NCBI RefSeq assembly: GCF_900078315.1
Contig: NZ_FKBS01000029.1
Coordinates: forward strand, 873,897-937,896
DNA from: Bordetella ansorpii
Lineage (GTDB): Bacteria > Pseudomonadota > Gammaproteobacteria > Burkholderiales > Burkholderiaceae_B
Direction of reading: 5' to 3'
DNA length: 64,000 nucleotides
Both the position numbers and the translations under genes were made by a program. This document shows, one piece after another, positions 25,748 to 34,391 of this stretch. Every line of letters starts with the position of its first letter. The first letter of the stretch is position 1. The notes beneath the pieces are model-generated. The model saw only the letters and a list, made by a program, of their open reading frames with translations. It was not told the DNA's origin and searched no databases.

Positions 25748-26386
25748 ATGAAGCCAGCATGGCTTAGAGGAGTAGCCGGCGCTTTGACAGTGTGCGCAGT
25801 TGCCGTTCTAACAATCCCGTCGACTACATCAGCAGCAGCAACAAAGGAACGTAATTCCAAGGCACCTTGGAAACAGGAGCCTGATGGGTTCGTCGGAATC
25901 AAATTCGGGCAACCACTGCCGGCGACGATCCGTGATTGCCCCCGATCCAGGTTCGGCGGCGTTGCCTATGAACAGTTGGCCGGACTTGGTCTCTGCTATG
26001 GCGGACTCAGTCGAGATAGCTATGGCGAGCTTCACAACATGCCTCAGTTGGGGTTCGGTTACAACACAAACATCATGATGGACAAAGGGACTCCCGTCTC
26101 GTTCGTCCTGACCACTTCAAGTGACAATTATTCTCGGCTTCTAGAGGCGTTCACCTCAAGGTACGGCCCACCCCACAGCGTCGAGTCCAGCACGGTCCAG
26201 AGTAGGGCCGGAGCCTCGTACGACAATCACACCGCCGAATGGCTCGGGCCGAAAGTCAGAATTGTCGTCGAGAAGCGCAGCGACAGAGTCGACACATCCG
26301 AAGCTCGCATAAGCGACCGGCCCTATTGGCAAGAAGTCGCGAAGAAGTCGCGCCAGAAGGCCACTGAGGGAGCAAGTCAACTCTGA
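25748..26386 (+). CDS. Secreted hypothetical protein (moron)
   Basis: 212 residues with a signal peptide at residues 1-30 (basic start, LTVCAVAVLTIPSTTSAAA). The mature part has VGIKFGQPLPATIRDCP, two Cys and a compact alpha/beta pattern resembling small periplasmic proteins. It lies directly behind the repressor gene and is followed by a strong terminator, so it is probably transcribed in the lysogen. Function unknown; lysogenic conversion is a reasonable hypothesis. Confidence 0.65.
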   Translation: MKPAWLRGVAGALTVCAVAVLTIPSTTSAAATKERNSKAPWKQEPDGFVGIKFGQPLPATIRDCPRSRFGGVAYEQLAGLGLCYGGLSRDSYGELHNMPQLGFGYNTNIMMDKGTPVSFVLTTSSDNYSRLLEAFTSRYGPPHSVESSTVQSRAGASYDNHTAEWLGPKVRIVVEKRSDRVDTSEARISDRPYWQEVAKKSRQKATEGASQL

Positions 26387-26419
26387 ACCAGTCGAGCAGA
26401 CTGAGACCAATCTCCAAAC

Positions 26420-26444
26420 AAGCCGCCCATGGGCGGCTTTTTTT
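26420..26444 (+). terminator. Rho-independent terminator
   Basis: AAGCCGCCC and GGGCGGCTT flank an AT loop, followed by a run of seven T on the plus strand. It closes the repressor and secreted-protein transcription unit and insulates it from the early promoter that follows. Confidence 0.9.
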
Positions 26445-26493
26445 GCGCCGGAACGCTGGGCGGGCCGCTTCGGCCGAAAAGCCACGCTAAAAT

Positions 26494-26532
26494 AAACACC
26501 ATGTTGACTTATAAATAAACACCATGTTTAAT
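26494..26532 (+). promoter_or_regulatory. OL-like operators and rightward early promoter (PL-like)
   Basis: Operators AAACACCATGTTG (26494-26506) and AAACACCATGTTT (26517-26529) are 23 bp apart, as in the cro promoter. TTGACT (26504-26509) and TTTAAT (26527-26532) are separated by 17 bp and each is overlapped by one operator. The promoter reads into the plus-strand early operon. Confidence 0.78.
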
Positions 26533-26586
26533 TAGCCCTGTCGGTACGCGTTGCCTGAGCACCGCGCCGGCGCTGGGAGATTGAAC

Positions 26587-27165
26587 ATGTCTATGCTTAA
26601 CCGGGCCCGCGCCAAGCGGCCCAACCCTCAGGCCCAAGTTGACCGCTGGAATGCCCAGGTCAACGTGGGCGACTCAGTCGAGTACGCCGAAGTCATCGGC
26701 GACCCAGTCCGGACCTTCAAGACCAAGACGCCCGCAGAGGTGCTGAGCGGCCACACGGCCGTGGTGTGGCTGGAAGGCAAAAGCGGCTGCGTCGCCATCC
26801 TGCATTGCACGCCCGTCACCAGCCCCGGCGCGCACCATCTGACCTTCGAGGGCGCAGGCGACTTCGAAGCCTTCCGCAAGGCCGAGGCATGGTGCCGCGA
26901 GAACGACGTCGCCATGGGCCGCATGGAAGGCGGCCTGCCCATCGGCCTCATGTGGGGCGCCGATCAGCATGCGATCAGCAAGTGGACCAACATGACCCGG
27001 GCCGAGCAGAACGCGTTGGACGGGCAGCTGACCGGGCACAAGCGCTACGGCCCCGTCACGGTCTGCATCACTGCGCGCCCCACCTCGCCAAGCACGCCCG
27101 GCGATTCCGCGAGCACCAGCTCCAGCAGCGGCAGCCCGCCGCCCAATCCGCCCCTCGAAGCCTGA
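26587..27165 (+). CDS. Hypothetical phage protein, first gene of the rightward early operon
   Basis: 192 residues from the ATG at 26587 with GGGAG upstream; an earlier in-frame start at 26551 lies too close to the promoter. The N-terminal half has VGDSVEYAEVIGDPVRTFKT and HTAVVWLEGKSGCVAI, common in uncharacterised phage proteins; the C-terminus is a Ser/Pro-rich tail. Position behind the PL-like promoter suggests an early host-takeover or regulatory role. Confidence 0.5.
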   Translation: MSMLNRARAKRPNPQAQVDRWNAQVNVGDSVEYAEVIGDPVRTFKTKTPAEVLSGHTAVVWLEGKSGCVAILHCTPVTSPGAHHLTFEGAGDFEAFRKAEAWCRENDVAMGRMEGGLPIGLMWGADQHAISKWTNMTRAEQNALDGQLTGHKRYGPVTVCITARPTSPSTPGDSASTSSSSGSPPPNPPLEA

Positions 27166-27281
27166 ACGCATCACCCCTGAGGCGAGGACGTCCAGCGCGC
27201 GCAAGCACGGCGAAGGGCCCGCGCTGAAACGCCTTCGCCTGAGGGGCGACGCATCCACCACATCCCTACCGGAGTTCGAGC

Positions 27282-27608
27282 ATGAAGCCCGTTCCGACAA
27301 CATCCGAGATTGCCATGGCTGCACACGACCTCGCCCGCCGCGTTGACAACGCAACTGGCTATGCCGGGCTTCTCGCGCAAAGCTCACTGCGCTCGATGCG
27401 GCACATCGCCCTCCGCCGCCGACTTGCAGGCGAAGCCGTTCACTACGCGGAGTACGAGCCGGAGCTGGAGCGTTTGCGCGCGACTCAGTTGCTCGTCAAC
27501 TTCTTGCAACCGGACGGCGACGCAGCGCTGCAGCTGCAAGCTGCGATCAACGAGATCAGATTCCTGGCCCGCCGCTCGCGGGAAGTGGTCTTGGAGGCAT
27601 GGTCATGA
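27282..27608 (+). CDS. Hypothetical helical phage protein
   Basis: 108 residues with GGAG upstream of the ATG. Mostly alpha-helical with many Arg, ending EINEIRFLARRSREVVLEAW-like (quoted segment INEIRFLARRSREVVL). Overlaps the next gene. No family recognised. The preceding 116-bp gap holds an imperfect inverted repeat (27174-27184 and 27235-27246). Confidence 0.45.
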   Translation: MKPVPTTSEIAMAAHDLARRVDNATGYAGLLAQSSLRSMRHIALRRRLAGEAVHYAEYEPELERLRATQLLVNFLQPDGDAALQLQAAINEIRFLARRSREVVLEAWS

Positions 27609-27886
27609 AGCGGGCCATTGCAATGGCAGCCGCATGCAGCTGCCTGGTCTTGATCGTGGCCGGGCTGTTCGCCTGGGCCCAGATTGTCACCCGGAATGAC
27701 GACCGCCTGTTTCACGTCGACGACGAGAAGCGCATGACCATGCTGGCCCGCGCCTGCGGCAAGAACAGCGAGCTATGGGCGCAACCACAGTCCGGTCGCT
27801 ACGCCTGCGCATACCAGACCCCGCACGGCCAGGTCGCCCTGGACGTTATCCCTGAATCGTTGGTGCTGCTGACCTCGTCGAGGTAA
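27605..27886 (+). CDS. Small membrane/secreted protein
   Basis: 93 residues from the ATG at 27605, preferred over 27599 because GGAGG then has normal spacing. A hydrophobic N-terminal segment (AAACSCLVLIVAGLFAWAQI) acts as a signal or anchor; two Cys follow in the small exported domain. No family recognised. Confidence 0.5.
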   Translation: MKRAIAMAAACSCLVLIVAGLFAWAQIVTRNDDRLFHVDDEKRMTMLARACGKNSELWAQPQSGRYACAYQTPHGQVALDVIPESLVLLTSSR

Positions 27887-27889
27887 CCC

Positions 27890-28114
27890 ATGACCGACCG
27901 GATCGAACCCACCCGCGCCCAGCTTGAGCAGGTTCTGCACGAGTCCCGCTGCAAGGTCGATCTGGATACGGCCCTGAAGGACCCGACGCTGCGCAAGTGC
28001 CTGATCAACGGCGCCGAAGCGCTGGCCCGCAAGCATCAAACCGCTGAAACCGACCGCCTCCGGCGGTTCGTTGGCAAGGCCGACTGGCGCGCACGCGCGG
28101 CCGGCGACAGCTGA
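27890..28114 (+). CDS. Small hypothetical phage protein
   Basis: 74 residues, helical, MTDRIEPTRAQLEQVLHESR at the start. It follows the previous gene after 3 bases. No motif recognised. Confidence 0.45.
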   Translation: MTDRIEPTRAQLEQVLHESRCKVDLDTALKDPTLRKCLINGAEALARKHQTAETDRLRRFVGKADWRARAAGDS

Positions 28115-28144
28115 TCCCCCTCCCCTCCCTATAGGAAATCGACG

Positions 28145-28504
28145 ATGTCTCTCGCACCGTTCTCCCAGACGTTGGACCGCCTGCGCGGCGGCGAATGCGC
28201 CGACGTGGCCGCCGCGCGGCTTGCCGAAATCGTGAAGGCCGTGGAATCCACTGGCAAGCCCGGCACCCTCACGGTGCAAATCACCGTGAAGAAGCTCAGC
28301 CGCAGCGGCGCCCTGGAGCTGATCGACAAGGTCACCGCGAAGATCCCCGAAGAGCAGCAGTCCACCACGCTGCTCTTCTCCACCCCCGAGGGCAACCTGA
28401 TCTCCAGCGATGGGCGCCAGGGTGCGCTCGACCTGCAGAAGCCGGACGCCCTTCCCACCGCTGCCAACGCCGTGCGTCTGGTGGCTGGAGCACAAGCCCA
28501 ATGA
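28145..28504 (+). CDS. Hypothetical phage protein paired with DUF2303
   Basis: 119 residues; AGGAAA about 9 bases before the ATG. Contains LTVQITVKKLSRSGALELID and a beta-rich C-terminal half. It overlaps the DUF2303 gene by 4 bases, a pair seen repeatedly in early operons of betaproteobacterial phages. Function unknown. Confidence 0.5.
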   Translation: MSLAPFSQTLDRLRGGECADVAAARLAEIVKAVESTGKPGTLTVQITVKKLSRSGALELIDKVTAKIPEEQQSTTLLFSTPEGNLISSDGRQGALDLQKPDALPTAANAVRLVAGAQAQ

Positions 28505-29361
28505 ACCACCCGCAACAGCCCAACATCGCCGAGTCCGTCGAGGCGATCGCACGCAAGCCGTTTCCGATCCTGGAGATGGGCAAGCACAACCTGATCGCAG
28601 TGCCCAGCGGCTACACGCTGGAAACCGACGAGAAGCTGCTGCCCCTCCAGCAGACGCCTTCCCGCAAGCGCGGCAAGGTGGTCACGCAGACACTGGAATC
28701 CTTCTGCGAGTACGTGAACTTCCACAAGACGCCGCAGACGGTGATCTATGCGGTCGTGAGCCGCGACAATGCCGCGCAGCCGCTGGTGCTGACGGCGGTC
28801 TTCAACGACCACCTGCAGGGTGTGGACATGTCCGGCGACTTCGCCGGATGGCAGGACTTCTCGGCCGTGCTCGCCCCGCGCCCGAGCCACGAATGGCTGC
28901 TCTGGAGCAAGAACAACAGCCAAGCCCTGGGACAGGCCGCGTTCGCCGAGTTCATCGACGACAACCTGAAGGACATCGCAGACGTCGAAGGCCATCCCAC
29001 CGGCGCAATGATGTTGCAGATGGCCATCAACATGGAAATCACGCAGGACAAGAAGATTCGCGCCAGCACGCGGGTCCAAAGCGGCGGCGTGTCCATCGAG
29101 TACGTCGAGAACGACAACGCCGAAACGGCGGCGCGCATGGAAGCATTCGACCGCTTCACCCTGGGCATCCCGGCCTTCTGGCGCGGCTTGGCGTACCAGC
29201 TGGACGCCCGTCTGCGCTATCGCGTGCGCGAGGGCAAGCTGACGATCTGGTACGACCTGGTGCGTCCGGATCTGGTGATCGACGCCGCGGTCGACGCGAT
29301 GGCGGAGCAGGCCACCAAGGAAACCGGCGTGCCGCTCGTGTTCGGGTCGATCGCGAAATGA
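28501..29361 (+). CDS. DUF2303 family protein (YfdQ-like)
   Basis: 286 residues from the ATG at 28501. Conserved features of the family are visible: VPSGYTLETDEKLLP, SFCEYVNFHKTPQTVIYA, AVFNDH, WLLWSKNNSQALGQ and a C-terminal domain with IPAFWRGLAYQLDARLRYR. The family is widespread in temperate phages and of unknown function; its place in the early operon next to nucleotide and methylation genes suggests a DNA-metabolism role. Confidence 0.75.
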   Translation: MNHPQQPNIAESVEAIARKPFPILEMGKHNLIAVPSGYTLETDEKLLPLQQTPSRKRGKVVTQTLESFCEYVNFHKTPQTVIYAVVSRDNAAQPLVLTAVFNDHLQGVDMSGDFAGWQDFSAVLAPRPSHEWLLWSKNNSQALGQAAFAEFIDDNLKDIADVEGHPTGAMMLQMAINMEITQDKKIRASTRVQSGGVSIEYVENDNAETAARMEAFDRFTLGIPAFWRGLAYQLDARLRYRVREGKLTIWYDLVRPDLVIDAAVDAMAEQATKETGVPLVFGSIAK

Positions 29362-30056
29362 TGCCCACCACCGGCCCCTTCATGCCGGTGGGCCTTGCCG
29401 GACGCGCTGGCGCCGGCAAGGACACCTGCGCGGACGTACTGACACACACGCACGGCTTCGCCCGCATCGCGTTCGCGGACGCGGTGCGCGTCGAACTGGC
29501 GCACTCCTTCGGCGTCGACATCCGCCTGTTCATCGAACGCACCCACAAGGAGACGCCGACGAACGAGCTGCGCGTCAGCCGCTGCAACGAGCCGCTCTTC
29601 ATAGACCTGGCACGGGCCCTCGGCTACTCGGGCGACACGTCGCTGAGCCCGCGCCTGGCCATGCGCCTGTGGGCCACGGAGTTCCGCCGCAGCCACTTCG
29701 GCGACGACTACTGGGTGCGTCAGGCCCACGAGACGTATGAGCAGGCCATCCGGCATGGCTGGCGCCGGGTGGTGTTCACGGATCTTCGGCACCTCGTCGA
29801 GGCCGCGTACCTCCACCAGCTGGGCGGCGAGATCTGGCGGGTCCGCCGCAGCAGCACGGACAGCGTGCCGGCGACGCACGACAGCGAACGCGAAGTCGAG
29901 CTGATTCTGCCGGACCGCGAGATCTGCAACGAGGGCAGCCTGACGGACCTGGCCGGCGCCGCTCACACCACCTATCTGACCGCGAAGGTACTGCGGGCCA
30001 GCCACGAGCATTTCCTGGGCGCGGCGGAAAGCCAGCCCGCAACTCAACCCAACTGA
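29358..30056 (+). CDS. Deoxynucleoside monophosphate kinase-like P-loop protein
   Basis: 232 residues. The P-loop GLAGRAGAGKDT lies near residues 13-24, followed by a C-terminal region with VFTDLRHLVEAAYLHQLGG (quoted core FTDLRHLVEAA) that fits phage dNMP kinases. Such enzymes phosphorylate dNMPs released from host DNA to feed phage replication. Overlaps DUF2303 by 4 bases. Substrate is not predictable. Confidence 0.7.
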   Translation: MMPTTGPFMPVGLAGRAGAGKDTCADVLTHTHGFARIAFADAVRVELAHSFGVDIRLFIERTHKETPTNELRVSRCNEPLFIDLARALGYSGDTSLSPRLAMRLWATEFRRSHFGDDYWVRQAHETYEQAIRHGWRRVVFTDLRHLVEAAYLHQLGGEIWRVRRSSTDSVPATHDSEREVELILPDREICNEGSLTDLAGAAHTTYLTAKVLRASHEHFLGAAESQPATQPN

Positions 30057-30063
30057 GGCGCAT

Positions 30064-31230
30064 ATGGCGATCAGTATCGAATTCTCCCTGCCGATGATGA
30101 ACGGCAACGTCAAGGCAGCAATGGCGGCGGCTGGCGCGAAGTCCGCCGACGGCTGGAAAGTGCCGCGCGATCGGATCGTGGTCATGCCCGGGTTCAACGT
30201 CCGAGACAAGGACAGCGAGCTTTACAAGGCGAACGTCCGGACGATCGCCAACTCCATCAAGGCCGAAGGCTTCTATCCGCACAAGCCCATGTCCGGCTTC
30301 GTGCGCAAGCGCGAGGACGGCACCGAAGAGATCTGCGTGACCGACGGGCATACCCGCCTGGATGGATACGATTTGGCGGTCTCCGAAGGCTACGACGGGG
30401 ACAACAAGCTGCCGATGGCCATCCACCCGCGCGGCACCAACCTCGAAGACATGAATGTCGGGCTCTACAAGAGCAACACCGGCTCGCCGCTGCAGCCGCT
30501 GGAACTGGCCGCGCTATGCAAGCGGCTGATCCAGGGCGGGCGCGACGAGGCGGAAGTGGCCAAGCGTCTGGACCTGGACGTCGGGTACGTCCGCGACCTG
30601 CTGGACCTGATCGCAGCCCCGGCCGACGTGCGAGATCCGATTCGCAACGGCTTGGTCGCAGCGACCACGGCACGCAAGGTTCTGAAAACGCACGGGGCGA
30701 ACGCTGGCGCAGTTCTGGCCGACGGGATTGCCAAGGCGAAGAGCGAAGGCAAGACACGGGCCACGCCGAAACACATGGCGAAGGCGCAGAAGTCTGAGCA
30801 GCGCACGCCCAAGAAAGAAGCACCCACGGCCGGCCAGCCGCCAGAGGCGAAACAAGCCGCCACGTCGGCGCCCGTCGCCGACAGCAGCACGTCTAGCCTG
30901 ATCGCCCTCCTGTCCGCACAGCAGGCATTCTCGCTGGCCACGTTCGGGCCCGGCCCCCGTGCCGCCAGTCTGATCGCCCATCTTCGCAAGGAACTCTGGG
31001 ACGCCGAGACCAGTCCGGACAGCACCGAGGCATGGATTGACCTCGTGCTGCTGGGCCTGGATGGCGCCCTGCGATCGGCGGGTGGCCGCACGCCCGAACA
31101 GGTGGCTGACGCGCTCGTGGCGAAGCTCGGGATCAACAAGACGCGGGTGTGGCCCGACTGGCGGTCCGTGCCAGATGGCACGCCCATCGAACACATCCGC
31201 GAAAACGAAATGCCCGAGGTGCAGCCATGA
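30064..31230 (+). CDS. ParB-like protein fused to a DUF550 (MazG-like) domain
   Basis: 388 residues. Residues 1-120 contain a ParB/Srx-type fold with VTDGHTRLDGYDLAV, followed by a KorB-type helix-turn-helix (ELAALCKRLIQGGRDEAEV, AKRLDLDVGYVRDLLDLI). A Lys/Ala-rich linker (220-285) leads to a C-terminal segment (SLIAHLRKELWDAETSPDS, EAWIDLVLLGLDGALRSAG, RVWPDWRSVP) that matches DUF550 dATP/dGTP pyrophosphohydrolases. The fusion joins DNA binding or CTP switching with nucleotide hydrolysis. Activities are inferred from motifs. Confidence 0.72.
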   Translation: MAISIEFSLPMMNGNVKAAMAAAGAKSADGWKVPRDRIVVMPGFNVRDKDSELYKANVRTIANSIKAEGFYPHKPMSGFVRKREDGTEEICVTDGHTRLDGYDLAVSEGYDGDNKLPMAIHPRGTNLEDMNVGLYKSNTGSPLQPLELAALCKRLIQGGRDEAEVAKRLDLDVGYVRDLLDLIAAPADVRDPIRNGLVAATTARKVLKTHGANAGAVLADGIAKAKSEGKTRATPKHMAKAQKSEQRTPKKEAPTAGQPPEAKQAATSAPVADSSTSSLIALLSAQQAFSLATFGPGPRAASLIAHLRKELWDAETSPDSTEAWIDLVLLGLDGALRSAGGRTPEQVADALVAKLGINKTRVWPDWRSVPDGTPIEHIRENEMPEVQP

Positions 31231-31658
31231 GAAAGGGCCACCACCGCCGCGCACGCCGCCAGTCGGCCATGCTCAAGCGAATCCCGATCACCGCGCCCCT
31301 GCGTGATGAGCTGGCCATGGTGCTACACACGTCGCTGCGCAGCCTGGACACCCAGCCGACCACCGACGCCTTCAACAACCTGGCCGGCCTGTTCAACACG
31401 GTAGGACTGGCGCTGAAGAATGACCGCCGCCACACGGCCGAGGCCTCGACGATCAACCTGGGCGCCGGTGCGCTGATCGCGGTCATGGACCGCGTGGCCG
31501 CAGGCGAGTCGCCGACGGCTGACGAGAGCGCAATCATCCGCGCGGCGATCAACACCATCGACGGCCTGCTGGGCAAGCTGAACGCATCCGATCTCTACGT
31601 GGCGATGCGGCAGCTGGAGTACATGACGGAGCAGGAAGCGGAGGCGCTGGCATGCTGA
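31227..31658 (+). CDS. Hypothetical phage protein
   Basis: 143 residues from the ATG at 31227, which overlaps the upstream TGA as ATGA. A very basic N-terminus (MRKGHHRRARRQS) is followed by LRDELAMVLHTSLRSLD and helices to the end. Similar helical proteins sit near methylase genes in related phages. No function recognised. Confidence 0.5.
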   Translation: MRKGHHRRARRQSAMLKRIPITAPLRDELAMVLHTSLRSLDTQPTTDAFNNLAGLFNTVGLALKNDRRHTAEASTINLGAGALIAVMDRVAAGESPTADESAIIRAAINTIDGLLGKLNASDLYVAMRQLEYMTEQEAEALAC

Positions 31659-33703
31659 CCCCGCAACTCGTCCTGAGCATCGCCGCCAAGCTGGTGGTGG
31701 ATATCTTCGCTGGCGGTGGCGGTTGGTCGACGGCGTACGAGCAGGCCACCGGCCAGCACGTCCACATCGCCATCAACCACAATCCGAACGCCTTGAGCAT
31801 GCACGAGGTGAATCACCCGCAGGCGAAGCACCTGATCGCTGACGTGCGCGAAGTGTGCCCGCGCCAGGCGACTGGGGGCATCCCTGTCGGCTGGTTGCAT
31901 CTATCGCCGGACTGCACCGATCACAGCCAGGCTAAGGGCGGCCAGCCACGCGACGCGAACGTGCGAGCCCTGGCCTGGGTGACCGTGCGCTGGTCCGGCA
32001 CCGTGCGGCCGGACATCATCAGCCTGGAGAACGTCGTCCAGATCCTGAAGTGGGGCCGTCTGATCGCCAAGCGAGACCCGGCCACCGGCCGCGTTGTCAC
32101 GCTGGACATGGTGATGGATCCGAATACCCAGAAGATGGTGCATCGCGTGGCCGATCCCGGCGAGCGCGTGCCGGTGCAGAACCAGTACCTCGTGCCCGAC
32201 CCGAAAGGCCTGGGCCGCCACTGGGACAGGCTGGTTGCCATTCTGCGGAGCCAGGGCTACACGGTCGAATGGCGCGAACTGAACGCGGCAGACTTCGGCG
32301 CGGGCACCACCCGCACCCGCCTGTTCATGATGGCCCGCCGCGACGGCCTGCCCATCGTCTGGCCGCAGGCTACGCACCACAAGAAGCCCACGAAGGGCCA
32401 GCGCGGGTGGCGCCCGGCCGCCGACGGTATCGACTGGAGCATTGAAGGCAACTCGATCTTCGGCCGCAAGAAGGAACTGGCGGACGCCACGATGCGCCGC
32501 ATCGCGCGCGGCATGGATCGATACGTCCTGAACAGCGCAGCCCCGTTCATCGTGCCCATCGCCAATTGGAGTCGCGACGGGTCCCATGCTGCAAGCCAGC
32601 CCATCAGCACCATCACGGCGAAGCCTCGCGGCGGTGCGCATGCGGTGGTGTCGCCTGCTCTGGTGCCCGCCACGCACCATGGCGCAGATCGCGCCTATGA
32701 CCCCCGAGAGCCCGCCAGGACGATCACTGCCGCTCACCGCGGCGAGTTCATGCTGTCGGCGCCCGTCCTGGTGCAGGCTGGCTATGGCGAGCGCGAAGGG
32801 CAAGCCCCGCGGTCACTGAACCTGCAGCAACCGCTAGGCACCGTCACCGCAGGCGGCATCAAGCACGCGCTGGCGTCAGGCTGCCTTGTTCAAGCATCCC
32901 ATGGCGAAGGCAAACCGGGAGGCGCGAAGCGATGGGGCACGGGGGCACGCAGCGCCCAGGAACCGGCAGGAACGTTCGCGGCAGGCAGCGCCACGTTCGC
33001 CGCGGCCACCGCGTTCATGGTGCAGGCGAACGGCGGCTACAACGCCACGCCCGCGCACGATCTGCGCCGCTCCGCGTCGACCATCACCAACACCGGCAGC
33101 CAGCAGCAACTGATCACCGCGCACGTGAGCACGCTGCGCCGCCACAGTACCGGCACCGAGGCTGATGGGCCGGTGGCCGGGATCTCGGCAGGCGGCCAAC
33201 ACCACGGCCTTGTGGCCGCCCATCTGACCGCCATGAGCCAGAACGTCACGGGCTCAGATCCGCGCGATCCCGCGCAGACGATCCTCGCCGGCGCAGCAAG
33301 GTACGGCCTGGTCGAGTACGACCTGGCGCCCGAGGACGAGGCCGGCGCCCTGCGCGTGGCCGCGTTCCTGATGCGCTACTACGGCGAGGGCGGCCAATGG
33401 GGCGACCTCCGCGAGCCCGCCAGCACGCTCACCACCCGCGACCGCCTAGCGTTGGTCACTGTCCACATCCAGGGCACACCTTACGTGATCGTGGATATCC
33501 GCCTGCGCATGCTGACGCCGGCCGAACTCTACGACCTGCAGGGCTTCCCCAAGGGTTACACGATCACCCACGGTCACGACGGGCGCGCGTTCACCAAGTC
33601 ACAGCAGGTGCACATGGTGGGCAACAGCGTCAGCCCTCCCCCAGCCATCGCCCTGATCGCCGCCAACGCGCCGCGGGAATTGCTCCTGAGGAAAGCGGCA
33701 TGA
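31652..33703 (+). CDS. Phage C5-cytosine DNA methyltransferase with repetitive insertion
   Basis: 683 residues. Motif I VVDIFAGGGGWS (about 15-26), catalytic SPDCTDHS with Cys88, motif VI SLENVV (about 123) and motif VIII TRTRLFMMA (about 224) define a C5 methyltransferase; motif X is VGNSVSPPPA near the C-terminus. Between VIII and IX, residues about 314-600 hold eight degenerate units built on (E/D/Q)P.xTITA...LV.A. The insertion is in the place of the target-recognition domain. It probably modifies phage DNA to block host restriction. Confidence 0.85.
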   Translation: MLTPQLVLSIAAKLVVDIFAGGGGWSTAYEQATGQHVHIAINHNPNALSMHEVNHPQAKHLIADVREVCPRQATGGIPVGWLHLSPDCTDHSQAKGGQPRDANVRALAWVTVRWSGTVRPDIISLENVVQILKWGRLIAKRDPATGRVVTLDMVMDPNTQKMVHRVADPGERVPVQNQYLVPDPKGLGRHWDRLVAILRSQGYTVEWRELNAADFGAGTTRTRLFMMARRDGLPIVWPQATHHKKPTKGQRGWRPAADGIDWSIEGNSIFGRKKELADATMRRIARGMDRYVLNSAAPFIVPIANWSRDGSHAASQPISTITAKPRGGAHAVVSPALVPATHHGADRAYDPREPARTITAAHRGEFMLSAPVLVQAGYGEREGQAPRSLNLQQPLGTVTAGGIKHALASGCLVQASHGEGKPGGAKRWGTGARSAQEPAGTFAAGSATFAAATAFMVQANGGYNATPAHDLRRSASTITNTGSQQQLITAHVSTLRRHSTGTEADGPVAGISAGGQHHGLVAAHLTAMSQNVTGSDPRDPAQTILAGAARYGLVEYDLAPEDEAGALRVAAFLMRYYGEGGQWGDLREPASTLTTRDRLALVTVHIQGTPYVIVDIRLRMLTPAELYDLQGFPKGYTITHGHDGRAFTKSQQVHMVGNSVSPPPAIALIAANAPRELLLRKAA

Positions 33704-33996
33704 CGGATCAAGATTTGACCGCACGCGCATTCAGGATCGCCGACGAGGCCATGGTCGAACTGTTGCTGGGGTACGGGGCCACGGAGGGCGCCGCAAGCGA
33801 ACTGGTGGCGCATGGCGGACCAATCGGCCTGGTCAACGTCGTGAACTCGCACGTCACCGAACTCATGGAGGCCGCCCCGGAGATCCTGGAGGCATTCGAC
33901 TGGCTGCAGTTGCGCGGCCGCGCCGAACTGCAAGCCACCGACAGCGGCATCCAGTTCATCTATCTCAGGCCCGACGCACGAAAGGAGATGCATTGA
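33700..33996 (+). CDS. Small hypothetical phage protein
   Basis: 98 residues, MTDQDLTARAFRIADEAMVE at the start, acidic and helical. Its ATG overlaps the methyltransferase stop by 4 bases, so it is translated from the same message. No motif recognised. Confidence 0.5.
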   Translation: MTDQDLTARAFRIADEAMVELLLGYGATEGAASELVAHGGPIGLVNVVNSHVTELMEAAPEILEAFDWLQLRGRAELQATDSGIQFIYLRPDARKEMH

Positions 33997-34391
33997 TGGA
34001 CGCTATCGCATGGATGGCCGCGCAGGCTATTTCCCCCAGCGGGGCAGCGAAGGCCGCGCCGGTTGCTCGGCGCATCAGCCGCCGGCCGCCACCGCTCGTT
34101 CAGCGCCTGGATGGAAGCACGATCAGCGTGCCAGCCGCCCAGGCCGAGCTGCGGGAGGGCGTGCTGTCGGTTCTTCGCCAACACGGCGCCAGGAAGATCG
34201 TCGATATCCGCGCCCTCTTAAGCACTAGCTTCTTTGTCGCAGACAATGCGCGCGGCCAGGCATCAGAGGTAGCCGGCGCACTTCGGGCGCTTTACAAGAC
34301 TGGCGCCGTCACCCGCACTGACACGATGCCGTACGAGTGGACCGCAGCAACCGCGAGCGAGCAGAAGAGCACTGGAGACCAACAGAAATGA
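33996..34391 (+). CDS. Hypothetical protein with winged-helix-like C-terminus
   Basis: 131 residues from the ATG at 33996 (overlapping TGATG). After a basic Pro/Arg-rich N-terminus, helices AELREGVLSVLRQHGARKI and ASEVAGALRALYKTGAVTRT plus a terminal strand look like a winged helix. DNA binding is a plausible inference only. Confidence 0.45.
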   Translation: MDAIAWMAAQAISPSGAAKAAPVARRISRRPPPLVQRLDGSTISVPAAQAELREGVLSVLRQHGARKIVDIRALLSTSFFVADNARGQASEVAGALRALYKTGAVTRTDTMPYEWTAATASEQKSTGDQQK

